A stretch of DNA of 43,765 bases from an archaeon. GTDB taxonomy: Archaea; AGJL01; Methanococci; Methanococcales; Methanocaldococcaceae. Each line of letters starts with the position of its first letter. Within the stretch, counting starts at the first letter, position 1. The notes under the pieces are model-generated. The model saw only the letters and a program-made list of their open reading frames with translations. It was not told the origin of the DNA and did not search any database. The stretch lies in assembly GCA_024278985.1 (NCBI GenBank), contig JAJRSC010000021.1:1-43765 (forward strand). The letters are read 5' to 3'. Below are positions 1-9,139 of the stretch, piece by piece. Both the position numbers and the translations under genes were made by a program.

Positions 1-715
1 CTACAACATATGCCCCTTTTATTGCTGCATGTACTGAAAACCCTCCTGTATAACAACAAACATCTACAACCTTATCATTTTCTTTAACAAATCTCTCTAT
101 CTCTATCCTATTCTCCCTCTGGTCTAAAAAAAACCCAGTCTTTTGCCCTTCAAACGTTACCTTAAATTTTACATTCCCCTCTTTTATTATTGTCTCCTTT
201 TTTGTTCCATAAAGATGCTTTTCAAAATCCTCTAATCCAGCTCTTTTTCTATTTCTTCCAGAACTTTTTTCATAAATACTTTCAATTCCAAGGTCTATTA
301 ATGTCTCAACTATAACATCCCTAAACTTCTCAATTCCATAATTAAATATTTGGATTGTTGCTATTTCATTATATTTATCAATTATCAGGCCATTTAACCA
401 ATCAGATTGAGTATAAACCATTCTATAGGTATCCTTTAATTTTAAAAATTCTGTTCTATATTTATTAGCCTTAATTATCTTCTACCTTATGTAATTTTCA
501 TCTAATTCTTCCATTTTTAATGTCATTATTCTAACTTCATGAGGATTTTTAAATCCTCTACCTAAAAATTTTCCTCTTTTTGAGTAAATATCTACAACTT
601 CTCCAAGTTCAGCACTTTCAAAATCCTCCTTATTTAAGATGTTCTCTTTCTGTATTATTAGATTACCTTTTTCTATAGCTGAATAACCTCCAAAATCAAC
701 ATACAATTTAACCAT
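1..715 (-). pseudogene. RlmI-type PUA/SAM-dependent rRNA methyltransferase, partial and interrupted by in-frame TAG
   Basis: Class I SAM-dependent RNA methyltransferase of the RlmI/YccW family (23S rRNA m5C type), running off the left edge. The first 77 codons form a PUA-like domain. A TAG at 482-484 then interrupts the frame, and the same frame continues without a break to position 1. The continuation shows family features: TQSDWLNGLIIDKY, GQKTGFFLDQRENR and the SAM-binding stretch VVDVCCYTGGFSVHAA. The TAG falls in the linker after the PUA domain, where a charged residue is expected, and one base change from AAG, GAG or CAG explains it. I chose ATG 715 because GTGAG lies just upstream; a TTG at 736 would add seven residues. 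The family is certain. Whether the gene is truly dead or the base is an error cannot be told here. Confidence 0.8.
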
Positions 716-807
716 ATTCTCACAGATTATTACCAACTTTTATATATTTTATAACCTTAATTAATATAATTAGGTAGAATAAAATAATTTATGGAGTGGA
801 GCTTTTT

Positions 808-1158
808 ATGGAACCTTGGAGATTAGAAAAAGTTAGTAAATGTTTTAATTGTGGTAAAGAAGTATCTCAAATAATTGAGATATTTCCCAATCAGGCATAT
901 ATAACCTGTTCAAATTGTGGAGCTAAAAGATACTACATTATTAGAAGGATAGGAATAGAAAATGAAGATATTATAATAAAGGAAAAAAATAAAAAACATA
1001 AATATGACATTTGGAGCTTAAGTAAAATTGCTGTATGTTTTAATTGTAAAAAAGAATATGTTCAGGAAATTTTAATTACAGAAACTAAACTTATTGTTAG
1101 ATGTAAAAATTGTGGATTCACAAGAGTTTATCAATTTCACATATTAGAGATAAAATAA
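808..1158 (+). CDS. Small protein with two zinc ribbons
   Basis: About 116 residues with an internal duplication. Each half has a CFNC pair followed about 22 residues later by a second CxxC (CSNC in the first half, CKNC in the second) and an aromatic tail (RYYI, RVYQF). Each half should therefore bind one zinc ion. Function is unknown; such ribbons bind nucleic acid or protein. The ORF can open at GTG 796, but GGAG at 798-801 sits six bases before ATG 808, which is the better start. The gene diverges from the broken methyltransferase gene on its left and converges with the UPF0173 gene on its right. A T7 run after the stop could end transcription. I do not recognise a named family. Confidence 0.75.
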   Translation: MEPWRLEKVSKCFNCGKEVSQIIEIFPNQAYITCSNCGAKRYYIIRRIGIENEDIIIKEKNKKHKYDIWSLSKIAVCFNCKKEYVQEILITETKLIVRCKNCGFTRVYQFHILEIK

Positions 1159-1178
1159 TTATAAAATAATTTTTTTAG

Positions 1179-1832
1179 TTATAAATCAATTGGAACTCCT
1201 ATTTCAGGAACCACTACTTCAACCCCTAATGGTTCAACCTTTTTTATAAACTCTCTTACATCTGCTTGTATTACTGGGAATGTATTATAATGCATTGGTA
1301 TAACAACTTCTGGATATATTAATTCAGTAGCAACAACTGCCTCATCAATTCCCATGGTGTATCTTCCACCTATAGGTAATAATGCTACTTTAGGAGCATA
1401 TAATTCCCCAATTAGTTCCATATCTCCAAATAATCCAGTATCTCCTGCATGGTATACTCTATCATTTATAATATATCCTGCAGCTACTCCTCCGCTTATT
1501 GTTGGAGATATATCTGAAGAGTGTTCCGCTTTAACCATTGTTATTTTTGAGTTATTTACTATAACAGAGCCACCTATATTCATATCAATAGTTTCAACTC
1601 CTTTTTCATTTAAATATAATGAGATTTCATAAATACATACAACAGGAACACCATACTCTTTAGCTAAAGCTTCTGCATTTCCTAAGTGGTCACCATGTCC
1701 ATGAGTAACTGCTATAACTTCAACACCTTCCATAACTTCATCCATAGGAAGATTACATAATGGATTAGGAACAAATGGGTCAATAAGTACATTATCCACT
1801 TTAAAGCACGCATGCCCATACCAAGTTATCAT
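1179..1832 (-). CDS. UPF0173 metallo-beta-lactamase-fold metal-dependent hydrolase
   Basis: A 217-residue metallo-beta-lactamase-fold protein of the UPF0173 family. The metal site is complete: THGHGDH gives H44, H46, D48 and H49, and the remaining ligands are probably H104, D131 (in HAGDTGLFGD) and H181 (in PMHYNTFP). The family hydrolyses unknown substrates; members are cytoplasmic and single-domain. Length is normal for the family. GGTGAT lies six bases before the ATG, fixing the start. It is probably transcribed alone, because 71 bases separate it from fprA upstream. Nothing in the context indicates a substrate. Confidence 0.9.
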   Translation of the reverse strand: MITWYGHACFKVDNVLIDPFVPNPLCNLPMDEVMEGVEVIAVTHGHGDHLGNAEALAKEYGVPVVCIYEISLYLNEKGVETIDMNIGGSVIVNNSKITMVKAEHSSDISPTISGGVAAGYIINDRVYHAGDTGLFGDMELIGELYAPKVALLPIGGRYTMGIDEAVVATELIYPEVVIPMHYNTFPVIQADVREFIKKVEPLGVEVVVPEIGVPIDL

Positions 1833-1903
1833 ATATGTATCACCAAAATTTTTATTATATTTTAAATATCATTATTTTGAGTTATATATACTTTTTTAAA
1901 TAT

Positions 1904-3076
1904 TTAATCATAGTCAATATCTGCAAGTTTTCTGCCAAATTCTTTCAATTTCTTAATATCTTCAGTAGTTGGTTTTAATCTAATAGTTAAACATTTATCT
2001 TCAACTATTTTATAATAAAGCTCTAAAAATACAGTTTTTATTTTATTTACAGCACATTCTACCCATCCATAAGAACCAAAAGCAACTCCTATTTTATCAT
2101 AAGGCCTAATATTCATAAGATAAGTTAAAAATTTACCAATATTAGGAGTTACATTTCTATTCATTGTTGGAGAGCCAATTAATAGATATTTACAATCTAA
2201 TACATCAGTCACTATCTTACTAATACTTGTCTTTGATACATCATATACTTTAGTTTCTACACCTCTCTCCATTAATCCACAAGCTAATGAATGTGCCATT
2301 ATTCTTGTAGAGCCATACATTGAATCATAAACAATAACAGCCTTATTTTTTACATTAAAAATCCAATCTTCATATTTTTTAATTATATTATTAATATATT
2401 TACACCAAATTACTCCATGTGCTGGAGCTATCATATCTAACTCTAAACATTTTAATTTTTCTATAATATCTGGAACCATAGATTTATAGGGCATTAATAT
2501 GTTTGCAAAATACTCCTTAGCATAATGAAATGAATAGTTTTTAATTTCATAATCAAATCTTTTAGAGCTTGCAAAATGTTGCCCAAATGCATCATTTGAA
2601 AATAGAATTTTATCATCTATACAGTAAGTCATCATATTGTCTGGCCAATGTAACATAGGAGTTAATATAAATTTAAAACTTTTATCTCCTAATTTTAAAG
2701 TAGTATTATCATTAACTATAATAAACTCCCAATTATCAGTATTATAATAAATTGATAACAATTCTTTTCCTTTCTCATTTGTTATAACTTTAGCTCCACT
2801 AATTTTAACAATATCCTCTAAACAACCACTATGGTCTTTTTCTGAATGTTGAGCAATAATATAGTCAATTTTTTTAGGATTTATAACTTCTGATATTCCA
2901 AATATTAATTCACTACAAAGCTCTTCTTTACATGTATCTATTAAAATATTTTTTTCTCCTGTTATTAGATAACTGTTGTAAGTTGTTCCAAAAGGAGTTT
3001 CATGAGAATGGAAATCCCTAATATCCCAATCCACTACTCCAACCCAATAAATATTTTCTTTTAATTTTACAGCCAT
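1904..3076 (-). CDS. fprA: F420H2 oxidase / flavodiiron protein FprA
   Basis: Flavodiiron protein, which in methanogens reduces O2 to water with F420H2 and so protects anaerobic metabolism. The N-terminal metallo-beta-lactamase domain keeps the diiron ligands: HSEKDH (H77, E79, D81, H82), H143 in MLHW, D162 in SNDAFGQH and H220 in PAHGVIW. A C-terminal flavodoxin domain begins near residue 246 with YDSMYGSTR, the FMN phosphate loop. The length of 390 residues is typical. The frame opens at GTG 3085, but ATG 3076 begins the usual MAVKL-type N-terminus and has GGTG just upstream, so I use it. The gene seems to stand alone. It is cytoplasmic and the assignment is secure. Confidence 0.93.
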   Translation of the reverse strand: MAVKLKENIYWVGVVDWDIRDFHSHETPFGTTYNSYLITGEKNILIDTCKEELCSELIFGISEVINPKKIDYIIAQHSEKDHSGCLEDIVKISGAKVITNEKGKELLSIYYNTDNWEFIIVNDNTTLKLGDKSFKFILTPMLHWPDNMMTYCIDDKILFSNDAFGQHFASSKRFDYEIKNYSFHYAKEYFANILMPYKSMVPDIIEKLKCLELDMIAPAHGVIWCKYINNIIKKYEDWIFNVKNKAVIVYDSMYGSTRIMAHSLACGLMERGVETKVYDVSKTSISKIVTDVLDCKYLLIGSPTMNRNVTPNIGKFLTYLMNIRPYDKIGVAFGSYGWVECAVNKIKTVFLELYYKIVEDKCLTIRLKPTTEDIKKLKEFGRKLADIDYD

Positions 3077-3162
3077 ATACACCACATAAAATATTTTATT
3101 TTATTATTTAGGAGTTTCTCTAATTTATAATTTAACTAATAAAAAATAATAAAATATTTTAG

Positions 3163-4377
3163 TTAGAAGGTATTTACTTCTCCATTAACAATCATGTCCC
3201 TTACTTTTAAAATATTATTTAACCAGTTGTTTGCTATTTCTTCAGCTTTCTTTTTAATTTCTTCAAAATCTTTATCTTCATCAACTATTAACTCAATATC
3301 CAGAGCCTTAGGTTCATTTATTGGCTTACCGATTTGACTTAAAATTCTTACATAACATTCCTTAACTCCATCTAAATTAGCAATATCATTTGCTATTAAA
3401 TTAGCTAAAATATTATAGATTTTCCCTACATGATTTACAGGATTTTTTCCACTTGCTGCTTCCATACTCATAGGTCTAAATGGTGTTATTAAACCATTAA
3501 CTCTATTTCCTCTCCCAACTGACCCATCATATCCCATCTCTGCAGAAGTTCCTGTAACAGTTATATATACCGCTCCTCTTTCATAGTCATCTGCAGTATT
3601 AATATAGATTTTTACATCATAACCATTAGCAATTTTTTTAGCTAAATATTTAACTTTTTCCTCAATTTTTTTAATTACCTCCTTATATTCTTCTATATAT
3701 TTAACATATTTATCTACTATAGCTGCTGCAATAGTAAGTTTAATTTTTTTACCTTCTCTTAATCCCATAACTTTAATATCTTCACCTAATGCAGGAATTT
3801 CTTTTTTTGTTTCCTCACTATTTAGTAATTTCTCTGTTTCTAAAACTAATCTTTCAGTTGTAGATAGAGGAGCATAACCAACACCAAAAGATGTATCATT
3901 AGCCAAAGGTATTTTATCTTTCTGTCTTTCAAATACATCAACTAAATCAACACTACCCTGTCCAATTCTACAATCTACAATAACATCCTTATCCACATCT
4001 AAATTTCTTACAACTTTTTTTAAATATTCTTTAGCTGCTTTTATTGCAACAGTTCCGACAGGTAGTTTAATAATTCCTTTTTCTGTAGTTATCTGCATTG
4101 TTGCCCTTCCTGAAAGAAGAATGTATATAGGAGTAACCATTTCTCCTCCTCCAAATTTAGGATATGCATGACCTCCAACAACTTCAACCTGGTCGGTGTT
4201 ATGATGTAAAATAGTTCCAAATTTTTCAATATACATCTTACATAACGCTCTACTTACACTTTCAGCAATACCATCAGCTATTGAATCAGGATGACCCAAT
4301 CCTTTTCTTTCAACTATTTCAATTTCTTGCTCTTCAATTGGCTTACAATTCAACTTTTTTATAAATATATTTCTCAT
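3163..4377 (-). CDS. mat: Archaeal S-adenosylmethionine synthetase
   Basis: Makes S-adenosylmethionine from methionine and ATP. The 404-residue sequence is the archaeal MAT type, very unlike bacterial MetK. Diagnostic segments are [14 protein letters not shown] near residue 26, [34 protein letters not shown]-like [14 protein letters not shown], and [25 protein letters not shown] precedes the ATG, which overlaps the stop of pheA by four bases, so the two are co-transcribed with the carbamoyltransferase gene upstream. Its product feeds the methyltransferases and, by way of SpeD, the polyamine operon 20 kb to the right. Confidence 0.95.
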   Translation of the reverse strand: MRNIFIKKLNCKPIEEQEIEIVERKGLGHPDSIADGIAESVSRALCKMYIEKFGTILHHNTDQVEVVGGHAYPKFGGGEMVTPIYILLSGRATMQITTEKGIIKLPVGTVAIKAAKEYLKKVVRNLDVDKDVIVDCRIGQGSVDLVDVFERQKDKIPLANDTSFGVGYAPLSTTERLVLETEKLLNSEETKKEIPALGEDIKVMGLREGKKIKLTIAAAIVDKYVKYIEEYKEVIKKIEEKVKYLAKKIANGYDVKIYINTADDYERGAVYITVTGTSAEMGYDGSVGRGNRVNGLITPFRPMSMEAASGKNPVNHVGKIYNILANLIANDIANLDGVKECYVRILSQIGKPINEPKALDIELIVDEDKDFEEIKKKAEEIANNWLNNILKVRDMIVNGEVNTF

Positions 4378-5189
4378 TTTATCTCACCTATTAAATTGTA
4401 ACTTGGGAACTTACCAAAGTTTATTACATAATTTGTATATTTTTTTAGCTCTTCAATTACAGAGCTATCAAAATTTTTATATTCAAAATCAATATAAAAA
4501 ATATATATTCCTAACAATCTTTTAGAGGGTCTTGACTCAATTCTTGTTAAGTTTATTTCCCTATCAGCAAATATCTTTAAAATTCTATATAATGCTCCAG
4601 GTTTATCTTCTTTTAACTCTAAAACTATTGACCCTTTATAATTTTTTGATGGTTTAAGTTTTAAATCATCATATCCAATTAATATAAATCTTGTGGCATT
4701 ATTTTTATAATCTTCTATTTTACTATCTAATATTTTTAAGTTGTATAATTCTGCCAACTCCTCTGAACCAATTGCTGCTAAACTTTCGTCTCTTTTTTTG
4801 GCAATAATATCAACTGCCTTGGCAGTAGATTCCACTGGTAGAACTTTCCAATTATGTTTTTTTATATAGTTTTTACATTGTGCCAATGCCTGAGGATGGG
4901 AAAGAATGGTTTTTATTTTTTCTTTGTTAAATCCTATTAAATTATGATGTATTGGGATAATTATTTCTGCTAAAATTTTTGGTTTATATTCTAATAATAA
5001 ATCCATTGTTAAAGAAACTCCTCCCTCTATAGAGTTCTCTATTGGTACAACACCATACCCTTTTTTTAAGTTCTCAAATATGTTATAAATTGTAGGACAG
5101 TAAAAAATTTCTTCTTTCTTTTCAATAAAATTTAAAAAATTTTTTGCTGCTATTGATGAATAACTTCCTTTTTCTAATGTATAAATCAT
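4374..5189 (-). CDS. pheA: Prephenate dehydratase with C-terminal ACT domain
   Basis: Converts prephenate to phenylpyruvate in phenylalanine synthesis. The 271-residue protein has the catalytic dehydratase domain first ([11 protein letters not shown] near 48-58, HPQALAQC at 98-105 and the essential TRF triplet at 166-168). An ACT domain follows from about residue 187, with GALYRIL and the ESRP motif (218-221), the signature of phenylalanine feedback inhibition. It is monofunctional: the chorismate mutase is a separate 93-residue gene at 9972-10253. It overlaps both neighbours by four bases (ATGA), so it belongs to one operon with the carbamoyltransferase and mat. Confidence 0.95.
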   Translation of the reverse strand: MIYTLEKGSYSSIAAKNFLNFIEKKEEIFYCPTIYNIFENLKKGYGVVPIENSIEGGVSLTMDLLLEYKPKILAEIIIPIHHNLIGFNKEKIKTILSHPQALAQCKNYIKKHNWKVLPVESTAKAVDIIAKKRDESLAAIGSEELAELYNLKILDSKIEDYKNNATRFILIGYDDLKLKPSKNYKGSIVLELKEDKPGALYRILKIFADREINLTRIESRPSKRLLGIYIFYIDFEYKNFDSSVIEELKKYTNYVINFGKFPSYNLIGEIK

Positions 5190-6706
5190 TTTTCTCCCTC
5201 AATTAAATAATTTCCTAAAAGTAAGTAATTAAATTTAGTTTTTAAAAAACTCTTTATTGCGTCTTCCTCTTTACATACTATTGGCTCACCATGTAAATTA
5301 AAGGAGGTATTTAAAACAACAGGAATATTTTTAGTGTCATAGACATATTTTATAATATCGTAATAGAGAGGATTACTTTCTCTTTTTAATGTTTGAGGTC
5401 TTGTTGTATTATCTACATGAACAACTCCCTCAATTTCTTTAACTTTTTCATCTTTAACCTTAAACAAAAAAGTCATAAATGGAGAATAAAAAGTATTTTC
5501 TAAATAATCATCAATAAACTCATAAAGTATAGTAGGTGCAAAAGGCATAAACCAATCTCTTTTTAGTAATTTATTAATCTTTTTTTTATTTTCTTTTGTT
5601 GGGAGTGATATTATACTCCTATTACCTAACGCCCTTGGCCCAAATTCCATTTTATCTCTTGCTAAACATACAATTTTATTGTTTATTATTAACTCCCCAA
5701 CAACTTCAGCAATCTCTTTATCTTCTATATATTTATATTTTAGATTATATTTATTTAAAAGATTCTCAACCTTTGAATTTTCTATTTTATAACCAAAATA
5801 AGTATTTTCTATTTTAATTCTATCTATTTTTTTGTCAGATAATGAACTACCAACTGATAAACCTTCATCTCCCATAAATGGTGGGACAAAGACACTATCA
5901 CAAATTTCAGCCACTTTACTATTCAATTTTACATTTTGAGCTACTCCACCAGTTAGTACAACATTTTTAATACCATATTCTTCAGTTAGATGTTTAACTA
6001 CCTTTAAAACACAGTCCTCTAAAATCCTCTGAGCAAATTTAGAAATCTTTACTTTTGTATTAAAGTCCAAATCTTTTATTTTTAAAAGTTCTTTTAATTT
6101 ATTTGTTGCCTCTCTACCAACAACATTTAAATAATTCCTAAAACTCCATATCTCTTTATGATAATCAATAACTTTAAGATTAATCTCCTCTTTTGTAGGA
6201 AAGGAAGATAATGACATAACTTTACCTTCATGTTCCATACTTCTAAATCCTAAAAGTTCAGTTATAGATGCATAAAAGTCACCAATTGAGTCAATATAAG
6301 AACTTTGTGTTATTATCTCCAAATCTTTATTTCCAATTGATGCCAAAAAAGATAATCCATCTCCAGCTCCATCCAGAGAAATAATTAAACATTCTTTAAA
6401 ATTGGATAATTTGTATAGATAACTATGAGAAAGATGATGATAAATATAAACAGTTCTTTTTTTTATCTTATCTTGAAAATCTCTAAGTTTTAATAATTTA
6501 TTTCTTCTTCTAAATGTAGAGCCAACAGTTATATATGATATCTCATCATTATTAATATTTGAAAACAAATAATTTAAAGCTTCATCTGGAAATCCTCTAT
6601 AATTCTTAATTCTTTTAAATCTTTCTTCACTTGCTGCAAAAATAATATTCTTTTTATTAATTAATGAAACACTTGCATTATGTCCATCATGTAACCCTAA
6701 AATCAT
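5186..6706 (-). CDS. NodU/CmcH/TobZ-family O-carbamoyltransferase
   Basis: A 506-residue carbamoyltransferase of the NodU/TobZ family, which transfers carbamoyl from carbamoyl phosphate by way of carbamoyl adenylate. The N-terminal Kae1-like ATPase half carries LHDGHNASV at the start, AASEERF, HHLSHS and SLDGAGDG, plus TGGVAQNVKLN. The C-terminal YrdC-like half carries FGPRALGNRSI, WFMPFAP, HVDNTTRPQTL and NTSFNLHGEPIV. The acceptor in methanogens is unknown; surface glycan or a secondary metabolite is possible. It heads the operon with pheA and mat. Its start lies only 29 bases from the start of the divergent gene at 6736. Confidence 0.88.
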   Translation of the reverse strand: MILGLHDGHNASVSLINKKNIIFAASEERFKRIKNYRGFPDEALNYLFSNINNDEISYITVGSTFRRRNKLLKLRDFQDKIKKRTVYIYHHLSHSYLYKLSNFKECLIISLDGAGDGLSFLASIGNKDLEIITQSSYIDSIGDFYASITELLGFRSMEHEGKVMSLSSFPTKEEINLKVIDYHKEIWSFRNYLNVVGREATNKLKELLKIKDLDFNTKVKISKFAQRILEDCVLKVVKHLTEEYGIKNVVLTGGVAQNVKLNSKVAEICDSVFVPPFMGDEGLSVGSSLSDKKIDRIKIENTYFGYKIENSKVENLLNKYNLKYKYIEDKEIAEVVGELIINNKIVCLARDKMEFGPRALGNRSIISLPTKENKKKINKLLKRDWFMPFAPTILYEFIDDYLENTFYSPFMTFLFKVKDEKVKEIEGVVHVDNTTRPQTLKRESNPLYYDIIKYVYDTKNIPVVLNTSFNLHGEPIVCKEEDAIKSFLKTKFNYLLLGNYLIEGEK

Positions 6707-6735
6707 AATTTCACATTTAAGAGGAGGGTTTTTAT
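6707..6735. promoter_or_regulatory. Very short divergent intergenic region
   Basis: Only 29 bases separate two divergent start codons, yet both genes have a ribosome binding site here: GTGA for the minus gene and GAGGAGGG for the plus gene. There is no room for a TATA box and start site in either direction. The promoters must therefore lie inside the opposite coding sequences, and the two transcripts should overlap at their 5' ends. Confidence 0.55.
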
Positions 6736-7521
6736 ATGATACCTAAAAGTCATCCAAGATATAAATCATTAATGATGAGAGAGAAATTAGTAGAGGCATT
6801 GGACAAGGGGATTTTAGCAAAAGCTGGATTAATTGCTCATGGTAGGGGAGAAACTTTTGACTACCTAATTGGAGAAAAGACAACTGATATAGCTTTAGAG
6901 TCTATTAAAGCAGCTGCTGCAATGTTAGTTTTAGCAAAAAATCCTATAATAAGTGTAAATGGAAATACAATTGCTTTGGCTATTGATGAAGTTGTGCAAC
7001 TTGCTAAAGAACTAAATGGAAAAATTGAAGTTAATTTATTTTATAGGACAAAAGAAAGAGAAGAAGCAATAAAAAGAGAATTTTATAAAAAATTTGGAGA
7101 AGATATAAAATTTAAAAAAATTGAAATTCATGGAATTGATGATGCAAACTATCAAATTCCAAACTTAGATAGTTTAAGGGGAAGAATATCAAAAGAGTTT
7201 TTTAATGCAGATGTTGTTTTAGTACCTTTGGAAGATGGAGATAGAACTGAGGCATTGGTTAAAATGGGAAAAAAGGTTATTGCTATTGATTTAAATCCTC
7301 TCTCAAGAACTGCCCAAAAGGCAACTATAACCATTGTTGATGAACTTACAAGGACTTTACCTTTGTTAATAAAATATGTTAAAGAATTTAAAAAAACTGA
7401 TAAAGAGAGACTAATAAAAATTATTAAAGAATATGATAATAAAAAAAACTTAAAAAAAATGTTATTATATATAAATGAAAGATTAAAAAAATTGGGTGAT
7501 GATGAAAATTTCGCTATCTGA
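6736..7521 (+). CDS. 4-phosphopantoate--beta-alanine ligase (archaeal CoA pathway)
   Basis: Archaeal phosphopantothenate synthetase (COG1701/DUF137), which joins 4-phosphopantoate to beta-alanine with ATP in coenzyme A synthesis. The 261-residue protein shows the conserved N-terminus [29 protein letters not shown], the Asn/Asp-rich stretch VNGNTIALA, and [10 protein letters not shown] followed by [19 protein letters not shown] precedes the ATG. The end of the gene is unusual. Its TGA stop (7519-7521) is the last three bases of box D' of a C/D box sRNA at 7492-7556, so the last ten codons double as RNA-guide sequence. The C-terminal tail (residues 240 to 261) is weakly constrained in the family, which may allow this. 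Confidence 0.9.
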   Translation: MIPKSHPRYKSLMMREKLVEALDKGILAKAGLIAHGRGETFDYLIGEKTTDIALESIKAAAAMLVLAKNPIISVNGNTIALAIDEVVQLAKELNGKIEVNLFYRTKEREEAIKREFYKKFGEDIKFKKIEIHGIDDANYQIPNLDSLRGRISKEFFNADVVLVPLEDGDRTEALVKMGKKVIAIDLNPLSRTAQKATITIVDELTRTLPLLIKYVKEFKKTDKERLIKIIKEYDNKKNLKKMLLYINERLKKLGDDENFAI

Positions 7522-7556
7522 TAATTAATGATGACTACTCCCGCGGCTGAACCCAA
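7492..7556 (+). ncRNA. C/D box sRNA (2'-O-methylation guide)
   Basis: A complete archaeal C/D sRNA layout. A 6-bp terminal stem TTGGGT/ACCCAA (7492-7497 with 7551-7556) encloses box C ATGATGA (7499-7505), a 12-nt guide (7506-7517), box D' CTGA (7518-7521), a 6-nt spacer, box C' ATGATGA (7528-7534), a second 12-nt guide (7535-7546) and box D CTGA (7547-7550). Both guides have the canonical 12-nt length. It is the only GC-rich patch among the intergenic sequences. By the box+5 rule the D' guide AAATTTCGCTAT fits UAGCGAAAUU of 23S rRNA (E. coli C1942). The D guide CTACTCCCGCGG fits the GCGGGAGUA-type segment just upstream (around 1906). rRNA matches are from memory. It overlaps the preceding gene by 30 bases. 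Confidence 0.88.
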
Positions 7557-7574
7557 ATCCTTTTTGGTGAAGAT

Positions 7575-8645
7575 ATGTTAAAAGATTTTGATAATTTTGA
7601 AATTATGGATATTCTTTCTAAAGCTCAAAAGTTGGAAAGAGAAGGGAAAGATGTTATACACTTAGAAATAGGAGAGCCAGATTTTCCTACACCTAAACCT
7701 ATAGTTGATGCTGCTAAAAAAGCATTAAAAGATAATAAAACATTTTACACAGATAGTAAGGGAATTATTGAACTAAGAGAAAAATTAGGAGAAAAATATA
7801 ATTTTAATCCTGATAATATTATAATTACAGGTGGAAGTTCTTTAGCATTATTTTTTAGTTTAGCATCAATTTTAGAGAAGGGTGATGAAGTTCTTATAAA
7901 AAATCCAACTTATCCATGTTATAAAAATTTCATAAGATTTTTAGGAGGAAAAGTTATTTATTTTAAAGATGAAAATGACCTATTAGAAAAAATAACCAAA
8001 AAAACAAAATGTATAATTTTAAATTCTCCTTCAAATCCAACAGGGGAAATATTAAATAAAGAGATATTTAAAATCTCTTATGAAGAAATTCCTTTTATTG
8101 TTTCTGATGAAATTTACAGTGGCTTAGTATATGAAGGAAAAAGCTACTCAATTAAAGATTTTGATGAAAATCTTGAGAAGAGTGTTTTAATAAATGGATT
8201 TTCCAAGTTGTATTCAATGACTGGCTGGAGATTAGGATACTTATTAACCAGTTTAAATATAATTGATGATATTTTAAAACTTCAACAAAATTTTTTTATT
8301 TCAGCTCCAACTATATCCCAGTATGCAGCTTTAAAAGCTTTTGATAAAGAAACATTAAAATATGTTGAGGAAATGAAAAAAGAATTTAATAGAAGAAGGA
8401 AATTAGTTTTAAAGTATATGAAAGAGTTTAATTGGTATGTTGGAAATCCTGTAGGTGCCTTTTATGTTTTTCCATATATTGGAAGTGATGGAAAAAAATT
8501 TTGTGAGGATGTTTTACAAAAAAAATTTGTTGCTTTAGCTCCAGGAGAAGAATTTGGAAGTAAGATGAATATAAGAATTAGCTATGCAAATTCATACAAC
8601 AAAATTAAGGAGGGTTTAGAAAGAATAAAAGAAATGATATTATGA
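7575..8645 (+). CDS. PLP-dependent class I/II aminotransferase
   Basis: A 356-residue fold-type I aminotransferase of the aspartate aminotransferase superfamily. Landmarks: LEIGEPDFPTP at 30-40, YTDSKGIIELRE replacing the usual Y-x-x-x-x-G, SPSNPTG at 151-157, SDEIYSGL at 177-184, the PLP lysine K211 in GFSKLYSMTGWRLGY, and an arginine for the substrate carboxylate in MNIRISYAN near the C-terminus. The substrate cannot be read from the sequence; aspartate or an aromatic or branched-chain 2-oxoacid is likely. It is slightly shorter than typical family members (370-390). It overlaps the UPF0254 gene downstream by four bases. Its start lies 18 bases after the stem of the sRNA, so sRNA and mRNA may be processed from one transcript. 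Confidence 0.88.
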   Translation: MLKDFDNFEIMDILSKAQKLEREGKDVIHLEIGEPDFPTPKPIVDAAKKALKDNKTFYTDSKGIIELREKLGEKYNFNPDNIIITGGSSLALFFSLASILEKGDEVLIKNPTYPCYKNFIRFLGGKVIYFKDENDLLEKITKKTKCIILNSPSNPTGEILNKEIFKISYEEIPFIVSDEIYSGLVYEGKSYSIKDFDENLEKSVLINGFSKLYSMTGWRLGYLLTSLNIIDDILKLQQNFFISAPTISQYAALKAFDKETLKYVEEMKKEFNRRRKLVLKYMKEFNWYVGNPVGAFYVFPYIGSDGKKFCEDVLQKKFVALAPGEEFGSKMNIRISYANSYNKIKEGLERIKEMIL

Positions 8646-9139
8646 TAACTGTAGCAACTGCTGAATGTTTTACTCATGGAAAAATAGGATTAACTATTCA
8701 TAAAGCTGCTTCTGGATATAAAGATTTTGAATATAAATATCTATTTAATGAAGATGATTTAAAAATTATTAAAAATGTTAAAGTTTTAGTTTCTATGTTT
8801 CTACCATCTATATATGCCACCCAAAAACTTTTAAATATATCTCTTCCAGAGCCAGATTATTCCTATAACTATGCTAAAGCTTACTCTGAAGAGAAGGATA
8901 TTATTGTTGCTAAGCAAATAGCCAAAGCTTTAAAAGAAAAATTAAATGTTGATATTTCTATTGCTTCAACTGCAGGAGTTGGTAGAGGTGCAATAGCAAT
9001 ATATTCCAAAAAACTTCATATATTTACAACCGATATTTATGCTAATTTATTAACTCATGAGAATGTTATAGAAAGACAAAAAAATGGGATTGAAAAGGGA
9101 ATAAAAAAATTTTTAGAAATTCTTAACTCTGAGTTTTAA
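8642..9139 (+). CDS. UPF0254 family protein
   Basis: A 165-residue protein that I recognise as the methanogen UPF0254 family. Typical stretches are the start MITVATAECFTHGKIG, KAASGYKDFEY, ASTAGVGRGAIAI and TTDIYANLLTHENV. Function is unknown. The family is largely limited to methanogens, which points to a role tied to methanogenic coenzymes, but that is inference. It has no signal peptide or membrane segment. It overlaps the aminotransferase gene by four bases (ATGA), so it is translated from the same mRNA. It overlaps the convergent secF by 27 bases at the 3' end. Confidence 0.85.
   Translation: MITVATAECFTHGKIGLTIHKAASGYKDFEYKYLFNEDDLKIIKNVKVLVSMFLPSIYATQKLLNISLPEPDYSYNYAKAYSEEKDIIVAKQIAKALKEKLNVDISIASTAGVGRGAIAIYSKKLHIFTTDIYANLLTHENVIERQKNGIEKGIKKFLEILNSEF

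Noticed and set aside
482-484. TAG in the rlmI-like gene read as pyrrolysine
   Set aside because: It falls in a variable linker, no pyrrolysine genes are in the window, Methanococcales are not known to use it, and TAA lesions in other genes need a different explanation.
7152-7556. 134-codon minus-strand ORF over the CoA ligase gene and sRNA
   Set aside because: Antisense shadow with poly-F/I/S content; the sRNA boxes and the plus-strand gene explain the region.
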